Below, one piece after another: positions 42,994 through 49,677 of a stretch of 64,000 nt of DNA. The position numbers were made by a program, and so were the translations under genes. Origin of the DNA: JANQEU01 sp965601455 (GTDB lineage Bacteria; Bacteroidota; Bacteroidia; Cytophagales; Cyclobacteriaceae); contig OZ271831.1 of NCBI GenBank assembly GCA_965601455.1, positions 1,488,001 to 1,552,000 on the forward strand, in the 5' to 3' direction. Each line of letters starts with the position of its first letter. The stretch's first letter is position 1. Under the pieces are notes generated by a model that was not told the origin of the DNA, did no database searches, and was given only the letters and a program-made list of their open reading frames with translations.

Positions 42994-43365
42994 TTATCGA
43001 TGTTGGTCTAACATTATTACATTTCCATCCGGATCGGTGATCATGAAGTTTGCTGGTCCGGAGCTTTCAGGGTCAATTGCTGTCCCAATATCCATACCTT
43101 TTGATTTCAAACTTTTTTGAATAGACCTTACGTCATCAAATTCCGCAATTTCTTGACCGTTCTCATCCCAACCCGGATTAAACGTTATAATATTTCCGTC
43201 AAACATGCCCTGAAATAGACCGATTAATGACCGTTCATTTTTCATAATGAGGTAGTTCATTTCCTTACTTCCGGCAAAAACTTCAAAACCAAGATTCTGG
43301 TAAAAATCCCGGGAGGTTTCAAGATCTTTTACACTCAGACTAATAGAAAAGGCTCCTAATTTCAT
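42994..43365 (-). CDS. VOC family protein (glyoxalase/dioxygenase superfamily)
   Basis: 123 residues, one VOC unit made of two beta-alpha-beta-beta-beta repeats. Signatures: FSISLSVKDLETSRDFYQNL at the N-terminus, GFEVFAGS, and the C-terminal SSGPANFMITDPDGNVIMLD. Metal-binding positions are not obvious (Q and D where glyoxalases have H/E), so catalysis is unclear. Members include glyoxalase I, resistance proteins and dioxygenases. The stop codon falls in a short repeat (CTTATCGAT at two places 20 bp apart). Monocistronic. Confidence 0.85.
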   Translation of the reverse strand: MKLGAFSISLSVKDLETSRDFYQNLGFEVFAGSKEMNYLIMKNERSLIGLFQGMFDGNIITFNPGWDENGQEIAEFDDVRSIQKSLKSKGMDIGTAIDPESSGPANFMITDPDGNVIMLDQHR

Positions 43366-43518
43366 ATTCTCATATTTTGGTGATTCTTCGTACTGCCTAT
43401 AACCGCGAATCTCAACCGTCGAAAGACGGAGTTATCGAATCCACAGAATAGGTTCTGCCTAAGTTAATCTATCACCAAATAAAGTCTAGGTCGAATAGGG
43501 TGCTTTTTAAAACTGCGA

Positions 43519-44217
43519 CTAAAAAGTGTGATGGGCACTGAACTGCAACTGGTTTTTACTCCAATTATTTGTTTTTTGGTTCATTAGACCAAATTGTAAT
43601 CGAAGGCTAGATTTTAGTGCGTAGCCAATTGCCGTATAGAAACGATTTCGATCATACAGTTCAACAGTTCGTTGATCGCCAATTTTCCTTTGTCCATTGA
43701 TGAATAACTCATTGTACAACGCCAGATAAATAGCGCCCTTGTCCAGTGTTTCCTGATTGACCGGAATATTCAGAAATAGATTGTATCTGTACCTGGTTCT
43801 TAGATCTTGATCCTCAACAAATCGTTGCTCATATCTAAATCTATGATTGGTATAAAACCGATTGCCAAACTTAACAGGAAAGAGAGCTTCCTGGTAGATC
43901 CGGTTTTCGTTGACGACCGCGCTTGCCGTTCCAAATTCACCTGTTGTGATATTGGCGTACCCAAAAGTGAACTTGATGTCCGCATTTTTTGGTGTATAGG
44001 TCAGTCCACTTCGAAGCAGGAGTTGCTCGAGGTCACCGAGAATATTCCAGTTTCTAAATTGAGCGTCACCTTGAATGCCCCACTGAGAGTTTTTGAAAGA
44101 GGCACTGTAGAAATACATATACCAGGCACCCAATTGATCGTCGTTTACCTGGGCATTAGATACAAATGCTATAGAGATGAATATAACGAATGAAAATACG
44201 TACTTCTTAATTGACAC
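43519..44217 (-). CDS. DUF2490 outer-membrane protein
   Basis: 232 residues. Signal peptide (about 1-22, ending SNAQ), then DUF2490 features: QLGAWYMYFYSASFKNSQWG, IQGDAQFRNWNILGDLEQLL, RSGLTYTPKN, and later YTNHRFRYEQRFV and RYRYNLFLNIPV. The family is predicted to form an outer-membrane beta-barrel; the last strand is LQFSAHHTF. The start is a GTG at 44217. Function unknown. It lies 54 bp downstream of the DUF1622 gene on the same strand. Confidence 0.85.
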   Translation of the reverse strand: MSIKKYVFSFVIFISIAFVSNAQVNDDQLGAWYMYFYSASFKNSQWGIQGDAQFRNWNILGDLEQLLLRSGLTYTPKNADIKFTFGYANITTGEFGTASAVVNENRIYQEALFPVKFGNRFYTNHRFRYEQRFVEDQDLRTRYRYNLFLNIPVNQETLDKGAIYLALYNELFINGQRKIGDQRTVELYDRNRFYTAIGYALKSSLRLQFGLMNQKTNNWSKNQLQFSAHHTF

Positions 44218-44271
44218 GGGGCCAAATATAACGGGTTAGGGATCAATCAAGGGGATGAGAATGGAATGCCT

Positions 44272-44643
44272 CTATTCGGCCTGTTCTTTTCGAAGTTTAA
44301 ACGTTTTTTCGTGCTCCGCGATTTGCTTTTTCAAATGGGTCATTTCCCTGCTAAGGAAGAAATCCAGTATGGTTCTAATCACAACAATTAAACCCAGCAT
44401 GTAAAGTTGCTGCATACTGGTGTGTAGCACGGTTTCAATAATGTCCTGTCCAACCATGAATTCAAGACCAATCAGAATATACGTTCCTAATGTTAGTCGG
44501 ACATGATCTGTTGTAAACTTGTTATCGAACCGACTTATAACGTATTGAATAATTGCCAGTATGACTCCCAGAACAATGAAACTTATGCCAACATAGCCAA
44601 TGGCCGTGGCTACTATTTCGACAATCCGTTCAAGATGATGCAT
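44272..44643 (-). CDS. DUF1622 family membrane protein
   Basis: 123 residues with three hydrophobic helices (about 14-35, 48-65 and 78-93) and a charged C-terminal helix (about 98-123). Features of the DUF1622 family: GYVGISFIVLGVILAIIQYV, VRLTLGTYILIGLEFMVGQD and DIIETVLHTS followed by VVIRTILDFFL. Small inner-membrane protein of unknown function. Start ATG at 44643. Confidence 0.85.
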   Translation of the reverse strand: MHHLERIVEIVATAIGYVGISFIVLGVILAIIQYVISRFDNKFTTDHVRLTLGTYILIGLEFMVGQDIIETVLHTSMQQLYMLGLIVVIRTILDFFLSREMTHLKKQIAEHEKTFKLRKEQAE

Positions 44644-44790
44644 ATCTGGAGTGGGGTGTGAGGCTTCTCTCTTAAGTTACTGTAAATCGATAAGTATTAC
44701 AAGTAAATGGCCACACTTTCAGGTTGATATCTGAAAGTAGGATACATGTATATAATTGGTATATTCGTATTATATAAAAGCTCAAAAACT

Positions 44791-45531
44791 ATGAGGAAGT
44801 TTCTCCTTCTCCCACTACTTTTCCTTTCTTTTTCCACAATCGCACAAACGCAGGTTTACGAGTTGAGAACCTACGAAATCGGTTTTTTTAAATCAGCTCA
44901 ATTATTGCACGATTATTTTGAGAAGGCGTTAATTCCTGCACTTAATAGACAAGGTGTTCAAGGTGTGGGTGCCTTTGAGGAAACGAGTGAATCCATTCCA
45001 AACAAGGTCTACCTATTAATACCTTATGATGATATAAATGCCTTTCTACAATCAGGGGAGTTGTTGGAGGCAGATGAGGAGTATTTAAAGAATGGCGAGT
45101 CATATTTAAAAGCCGAGCCTGGCATGGCACCATTTGATGCAATGACGTCGAATCTCATTCGCTCAACTTTCGCCTTTCCTGAATTAGCAAAGCCCGTAGA
45201 AGGGTCAAACCTCTATGAATTAAGGATATACACTAGTCAGAATGAAGATGCTCTGCGTCGAAAGGTAAAGATGTTTACCGAAAGTGAATTTGATATTTTT
45301 GAGGAAGTGGGATTGCCAATGGTTTTTTTCGGACCAAATATCGCTGGGGATCAAATGCCGTGTTTGACCTATATGCTAGCATTCAAGGATAAGGAACAAC
45401 ATGCTGAGGCTTGGAGTCGCTTTGGCCCTCATCCCGAGTGGCAAAGGATTCGTGCTCTTGAGGAGTACGCGAATAATATGAACGGAATAATTAGGATCTT
45501 TATGAAACCGCTTTCTTACTCACAATTATAG
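44791..45531 (+). CDS. Secreted NIPSNAP family protein (two repeats)
   Basis: 246 residues from the ATG at 44791, placed directly before the signal peptide (MRKFLLLPLLFLSFSTIAQ); a longer reading is unlikely. Two NIPSNAP (ferredoxin-like alpha+beta) units are visible: the first opens with VYELRTYEIGFFKSAQLLHD, the second with LYELRIYTSQNEDALRRKVK and has MLAFKDKEQHAEAWSRFGPH. These domains often bind hydrophobic ligands or act with oxidoreductases, but the function of this secreted type is not known. Convergent with the decayed VOC gene. Confidence 0.88.
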   Translation: MRKFLLLPLLFLSFSTIAQTQVYELRTYEIGFFKSAQLLHDYFEKALIPALNRQGVQGVGAFEETSESIPNKVYLLIPYDDINAFLQSGELLEADEEYLKNGESYLKAEPGMAPFDAMTSNLIRSTFAFPELAKPVEGSNLYELRIYTSQNEDALRRKVKMFTESEFDIFEEVGLPMVFFGPNIAGDQMPCLTYMLAFKDKEQHAEAWSRFGPHPEWQRIRALEEYANNMNGIIRIFMKPLSYSQL

Positions 45532-45547
45532 TCGTCGCTGTTAATAG

Positions 45548-46059
45548 TTATTGTTCGGGAGGTCCAACGATTTCGACGAAAACACCATCAGGATCCTGTA
45601 AAAAAAATAGCTGGTAGTTATCTCTTTTCACCCAACCCGTTTTTTGAATTCCTGCTGAATCAATCCGTTTAATTACGTTATTAAAGCCATCCTCGGTGTA
45701 GTTTAACGTAATGTAGTTGACCCCAGGCTGCACATCTATTCCTGTAGGTCTTGAACGTGACTGCATTTCTTCGAAATAAGCCAGTTTTAATGTTGTAGCA
45801 GAAGGGGTTTCTACCAATGCAAACATTTTAACCGAAAAGGGTTTTCCATTGATGCACCGGCTTCGTCACTCCACTCCTCATCCAAGCTGAATTTCCACAA
45901 CTCTTTCATTCCAATTACATCCTTGTAAAACTGTTCGGATTCAGATATGTCACTTACCACAAGTCCAATGGAAGCGACTCCAAGCTCAGCATTTGATTGA
46001 GCATAAGCATTGGTACTCATTAGGAATATAACGAATAGGAGCCTTACTGATTTTTTAAT
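45548..46059 (-). pseudogene. Decayed VOC-family gene: lost start codon and -1 frameshift
   Basis: Two fragments make one secreted VOC protein. The N-terminal fragment (46020 to 45811) has VASIGLVVSDISESEQFYKD and ends early; the C-terminal fragment (45826 to 45548) has MFALVETPSATTLKLAYFEE and DNYQLFFLQDPDGVFVEIVG. Joining them in a -1 shift at the tract CCCTTTT (45835-45841) restores PFSVKMFALVE. Upstream of the first ATG, the same frame reads KKSVRLLFVIFLMSTNAYAQ, a perfect signal peptide, but its first codon is ATT (46057-46059) where ATG is expected. Two lesions point to a pseudogene. C_CCT_TTT also fits a -1 slippery heptamer, so programmed shifting or a sequencing error cannot be excluded. 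Downstream of the aldo/keto reductase gene, same operon. Confidence 0.75.
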
Positions 46060-46084
46060 TTGTAAGCTAATTGGTATCGTAAAT

Positions 46085-47041
46085 CTAGTATCTGGATCCG
46101 ATGGTTTCCGATGGCATATTTTTGTCGATTAAAGTGAGGTCTTTCTCTTCCAATTGGACCTTGAATGCACCCAGGTTTTCTTCTAATCTATGAATCTTGC
46201 GGGTACCTGGAATCGTGGTTATATTCTCATTCTGATGTAGGATCCAGGCCAGGGCAACCTGTGCTTTGGTGGCTCCTTTCTGCTTTGCTATTTCATCGAT
46301 GACCTCAACGAATTTTAAGTTTTGTTCAATGGCCTCATCGGTGAATCTTGGATTATTCAGTCGAAAGTCACCGGCCTCCAGGTCCTCTCGGCCTTTAATA
46401 GCTCCAGTAAGAAAACCACGACCCAGTGGACTGTACGCTACGAAAGTGATTCCCAGTTCCCTACACGTTTGAAACACTTCATTTTCTGGTTCGCGGCTCC
46501 ACAAGGAGTATTCCGTTTGTAGTGCCGAAATGGGGTGGACAGCATGGGCTCTACGAAGCACTTCCGGGTCAACCTCGGATAGACCTAGGTATTTGACTTT
46601 TCCTTGTTGAACCAGCTCGGCCATCGTTCCTACAATTTCCTCAATCTCTACCTCGGGATCTTGTCGATGCATGTAGTATAAGTCAATCGTATCGATGCCC
46701 AGTCTTTGAAGGCTTTTATCACAGGCCTCCCGTATGTATTCCGGTTTTCCATTGAGTCCTAGGAATTCACCGTTTGGACCACGCATAACAGCAAACTTGG
46801 TTGCCAGTACCACCTTATCCCAATGACCCTGGAAGGCTTTCTTCAGTAGTTCTTCGTTTGCACCACTTCCATACATATCCGCTGTATCGTAAAAGTTGAT
46901 TCCTAATTCGGTCGCTCGGTGTAACGTTTTGATGGATTCTCGTTCATCGAATGTTCCATAGAATTCAGACATTCCCATGCATCCGAGGCCTATTCTGTTG
47001 ATAGTAAGATCACTATGCCCAAGTGTTGTGCTTTGATTCAT
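46085..47041 (-). CDS. Aldo/keto reductase
   Basis: 318 residues, NADPH-dependent (beta/alpha)8 barrel reductase of the YajO/IolS-like branch. The tetrad is present: D and Y in NFYDTADMYGSG (about 50-61), K in VVLATKFAV (about 80) and H in IDLYYMHRQDPEVE (about 122). The cofactor site is in AYSPLGRGFLTG (about 209-220) and TTIPGTRKIHRLEENLGAF (about 279-297). Start ATG at 47041. It is first in a two-gene unit with the decayed VOC gene 25 bp downstream. The natural substrate is unknown. Confidence 0.93.
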   Translation of the reverse strand: MNQSTTLGHSDLTINRIGLGCMGMSEFYGTFDERESIKTLHRATELGINFYDTADMYGSGANEELLKKAFQGHWDKVVLATKFAVMRGPNGEFLGLNGKPEYIREACDKSLQRLGIDTIDLYYMHRQDPEVEIEEIVGTMAELVQQGKVKYLGLSEVDPEVLRRAHAVHPISALQTEYSLWSREPENEVFQTCRELGITFVAYSPLGRGFLTGAIKGREDLEAGDFRLNNPRFTDEAIEQNLKFVEVIDEIAKQKGATKAQVALAWILHQNENITTIPGTRKIHRLEENLGAFKVQLEEKDLTLIDKNMPSETIGSRY

Positions 47042-47176
47042 TTCTTTTAAGTGATTACAATAGATTCGGGTCTGATTTACCTATACAAGGTAGTGGGTTT
47101 GAATGGGGATTCAAATAACTTAGTGTGTGTGTTGGGTTGACACCTGAACCTCAGTAGTCTAAATCAAATTTTGCTC

Positions 47177-48241
47177 ATGGAATTGGCCAAAATTGAAAAC
47201 GAAACATACCTTCAACAGGTCGGAGTCATAGTAGAACAAAAGAATTGGACTTCACTTAATACCGCAAAAGTGATTGCTCAATTCCGTGACCAGTATCTTC
47301 TGCGAGAAAAGGAGAATGAATTTCGTGGACAAGTGCTGGGAACCCTACTATTTGAGTCAGAGAGTAGTGGAGATCTGCCAGTTGTAGGTGACTGGGTAGT
47401 GTATCAACCATTTGATGACCAAGCCATTATTCATGGGGTTTTGCCTCGCAAGAACTCCATTTCACGTGAAAAGGGTAAGCAGGAAATCCAGGTGATAGCA
47501 GCCAATGTGGATATTGGCTTGATTGTGATGGGTGCCGATCGGGATTATAATCTGAATCGGGTGGAAAGATACCAGTCGCTTTGTTATGCCAACAGTTTGA
47601 AACCGATTTTGGTGGTGTCAAAAATTGAAACATTGGATACCGATTCCAGGAGAATGGTTGAGGAGCAGTTAATTGAACGCTTTGATGAAGAGGATTGCTT
47701 TCTAATTGATTCGCTAACGGGAAAAGGTTTAGAATCGCTAAGAGAAGTCATAAAGAAAAATGAAACATGTGTCCTGTTAGGTTCCTCGGGTGCTGGAAAA
47801 TCGACATTGATAAATGCGTTACTTGGTCATGAGAAGATGAAGACTGGTACGATTTCCGAACATGTCAATAAAGGAAAACACACTACGACTCATCGTGAGT
47901 TGGTGGTTCTTCAAAATGGAGCATTTGTGATCGACAATCCGGGCATTCGTTCAGTAGGAGTAGGTGCAGCGGGAGAAGGAGTGGAACACACCTTTGCTAT
48001 AATCGAGGAATTGGCAAAAGAATGTCGTTTTGCTAATTGCGCACATGTTGATGAACCAGGATGCCAGGTACTTGAGGCATTGCAGAACGGTGAAATCCTC
48101 GAAAAGACATACGAAAACTTCCAAAAGATGGTAAGAGAGACTTCACATTACGAATCAACCGAACATGAGCGTCGCAAGAAGCAAAAGTCGATTTCCAAGC
48201 TGGTCAAGAATATGAAAAAGACGAAACGTCGTAATACTTAG
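47177..48241 (+). CDS. rsgA: Ribosome small subunit-dependent GTPase RsgA
   Basis: 354 residues from the ATG at 47177. RsgA is a circularly permuted GTPase that assists late 30S maturation. An N-terminal OB-fold covers about 30-95 (GDWVVYQPFDDQAIIHGVLP, RKNSISR). The G domain shows permuted order: G4-like VVSKIE (about 147), then the P-loop GSSGAGKSTLINAL (about 204-217), then G3 DNPGIRSVG (about 256). The C-terminal zinc knuckle is CRFANCAHVDEPGC (about 282-295). Basic tail. Ends 2 bp from the convergent DUF4440-like gene. Confidence 0.95.
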   Translation: MELAKIENETYLQQVGVIVEQKNWTSLNTAKVIAQFRDQYLLREKENEFRGQVLGTLLFESESSGDLPVVGDWVVYQPFDDQAIIHGVLPRKNSISREKGKQEIQVIAANVDIGLIVMGADRDYNLNRVERYQSLCYANSLKPILVVSKIETLDTDSRRMVEEQLIERFDEEDCFLIDSLTGKGLESLREVIKKNETCVLLGSSGAGKSTLINALLGHEKMKTGTISEHVNKGKHTTTHRELVVLQNGAFVIDNPGIRSVGVGAAGEGVEHTFAIIEELAKECRFANCAHVDEPGCQVLEALQNGEILEKTYENFQKMVRETSHYESTEHERRKKQKSISKLVKNMKKTKRRNT

Positions 48242-48243
48242 GT

Positions 48244-48756
48244 TTATTCCAGTGCTTCCCACTGTTCGAAAGTGGCTTCACCTTTCTGAAATTCCATGGT
48301 AGCTACCCACTTCCCATCAACTTTGACTAAAAGTGTTTCAAAATGCACATAGCTGTCACCGAGAACCTCTCCTGAGGCAGTTTCAATGGAGTTGTAGTAA
48401 TAAATGCCCCTTTCCATGGCAGTGATATCGTTACCGATTCTCTGGGAAAATCTGAAATCAAGCTTATTCTTCCTTTTCCCATCCCTTACTTCAAAAATCT
48501 CTTTCTTCCATCGGTACCTGAAAGCCTCTGTAACAGATATGGTAGTGTCTGGCTTCACAAGAACCGCGTCCGGATGATAGTGAGCTTTCATGGCTTCGAT
48601 GTCTCCTGCAGCAGCGGCACTTGCGACTTGTATCCAGTAGTTGTCCAACTCGCCTAATCGATCATCCTGGATATCGATTTGACTCTGTAGTTGTTGACCT
48701 GGAAAGTCCGAAACCAATGCCGATGTAAAATAGCTTAAGAGAAATAAGAGATACAT
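48244..48756 (-). CDS. Secreted DUF4440/SnoaL-like (NTF2 fold) protein
   Basis: 170 residues. Short signal peptide (about 1-16), then an NTF2-like cone: DNYWIQVASAAAAGDIEAMK, AHYHPDAVLVKPD, FRYRWKKEIFEV, MERGIYYYNSIETASGE, and VKVDGKWVATMEFQKG. Such domains bind small molecules or act as simple isomerases or cyclases; nothing identifies a ligand. Start ATG at 48756. Monocistronic, with a 73-bp gap to the next gene upstream. Confidence 0.75.
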   Translation of the reverse strand: MYLLFLLSYFTSALVSDFPGQQLQSQIDIQDDRLGELDNYWIQVASAAAAGDIEAMKAHYHPDAVLVKPDTTISVTEAFRYRWKKEIFEVRDGKRKNKLDFRFSQRIGNDITAMERGIYYYNSIETASGEVLGDSYVHFETLLVKVDGKWVATMEFQKGEATFEQWEALE

Positions 48757-48829
48757 ATTACTTTGATAGGTTTTAGGTTACAGGATTTATCGATCTAGAC
48801 AACTAATCTAAAGCATTCAGATTAATACT

Positions 48830-49222
48830 CTACTTTTTGTACCGATCGATGATTGGCCTAAAATCCTTTTTAGCTGATTCTTCCAGAAATTTTCGGAATT
48901 CTTCGAGATTCAGTTGATCGATGGAGGTAAAATTGAAGCAACCTTTCTGAAACTTAATTCCTTTGGTTCTGGCTTTTAGATCGCTACTCACCTCAGGATA
49001 AGCATACATGACCATAGAGTGATAAGAAAAATGATTCTTAGTTTTTGTTAAGCCGTACTTGAAGACACCTTCCTCTTCATACACTAATGCTCGCTTTTCA
49101 CTCATAACAGAACCGATTTTGGATCTGATTGCTGGGTCGTATTGAAGTATTAAGTCGTTTACTACGATGAATGTATTCTTATTCTCCGATTCCTGGGTAT
49201 TGATGAATTCAGCTACAGTCAA
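48830..49222 (-). CDS. DUF1801-like (YdhG-type) protein
   Basis: 130 residues, cytoplasmic. It resembles the DUF1801 group: an N-terminal helical part (IVVNDLILQYDPAIRSKIGS), then GVFKYGLTKTKNHFSYHSMV, and FQKGCFNFTSIDQLNLEEFR near the C-terminus, closing with a basic tail. The family is small and without a settled function; some members are linked to iron or stress. The start is a TTG at 49222; no in-frame ATG fits better. Divergent from the third PadR-permease operon, sharing a 112-bp intergenic region that contains an inverted repeat. Confidence 0.65.
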   Translation of the reverse strand: MTVAEFINTQESENKNTFIVVNDLILQYDPAIRSKIGSVMSEKRALVYEEEGVFKYGLTKTKNHFSYHSMVMYAYPEVSSDLKARTKGIKFQKGCFNFTSIDQLNLEEFRKFLEESAKKDFRPIIDRYKK

Positions 49223-49281
49223 GGTTATTTGCAGTGCTTTTAATGATGAATTCTAAGATAATTCTTTATTAGATACTAAAA

Positions 49282-49322
49282 AATAGAACATATATTTTTC
49301 AGCCACGTATATTTGTTCTATT
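49282..49322. promoter_or_regulatory. Inverted-repeat operator candidate and -7 box in front of PadR module 3
   Basis: AATAGAACA (49282-49290) and TGTTCTATT (49314-49322) are exact reverse complements, 32 bp apart. The second arm overlaps a perfect -7 box TATATTTG (49308-49315). Geometry parallels the other two PadR modules, with a different sequence and inverted orientation. Confidence 0.6.
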
Positions 49323-49334
49323 AATTAGTAAGAA

Positions 49335-49676
49335 ATGAAGGACCCAAAACTAGGAGACTTTGAAGAAACACTGCTTCTCATCATAGGCATACTATCGGAG
49401 GAGGCTTATGCTTTTAAGATAACTGAAGAGTATAAGAACCAGACAAAGAAGAAAGCCACTATTGGCTCAGTTCATGCCACTTTGGAGCGACTGGTTAAAA
49501 AAGGTTTTCTAAAATCTTCAGTTGGACAACCTACAGCGGAAAGAGGTGGTAGAAGAAAACGAATCTACGAGATCACTGTTGAAGGTCATAAGATTCTCAC
49601 AATATCAAAAGATTTGAAGATCTCGCTATGGAAGCAGTTTCCTGCGTTCTCAGACTTCAACTATATAACTGGTTGA
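49335..49676 (+). CDS. PadR family transcriptional regulator (module 3)
   Basis: 113 residues. The winged HTH reads LGDFEETLLLIIGILSEEAY, AFKITEEYKNQTKKKATIGS, VHATLERLVKKGFLKSSVGQ and the wing PTAERGGRRKRIYEITVEG. It diverges more from the first two PadR copies than they do from each other (GQPTAERGGR in place of GGAxxERGGR). Start ATG at 49335; its stop is 1 bp before the permease ATG. Presumed repressor of its operon via the AATAGAACA sites. Confidence 0.92.
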   Translation: MKDPKLGDFEETLLLIIGILSEEAYAFKITEEYKNQTKKKATIGSVHATLERLVKKGFLKSSVGQPTAERGGRRKRIYEITVEGHKILTISKDLKISLWKQFPAFSDFNYITG

Positions 49677-49677
49677 A

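Noticed and set aside
42971..43000. Short direct repeat TTCTTATCGA / CTCTTATCGA at the 3' end of the VOC gene
   Set aside because: Most likely a small local duplication that copied the stop region; no sign of an att site or mobile element on either side.
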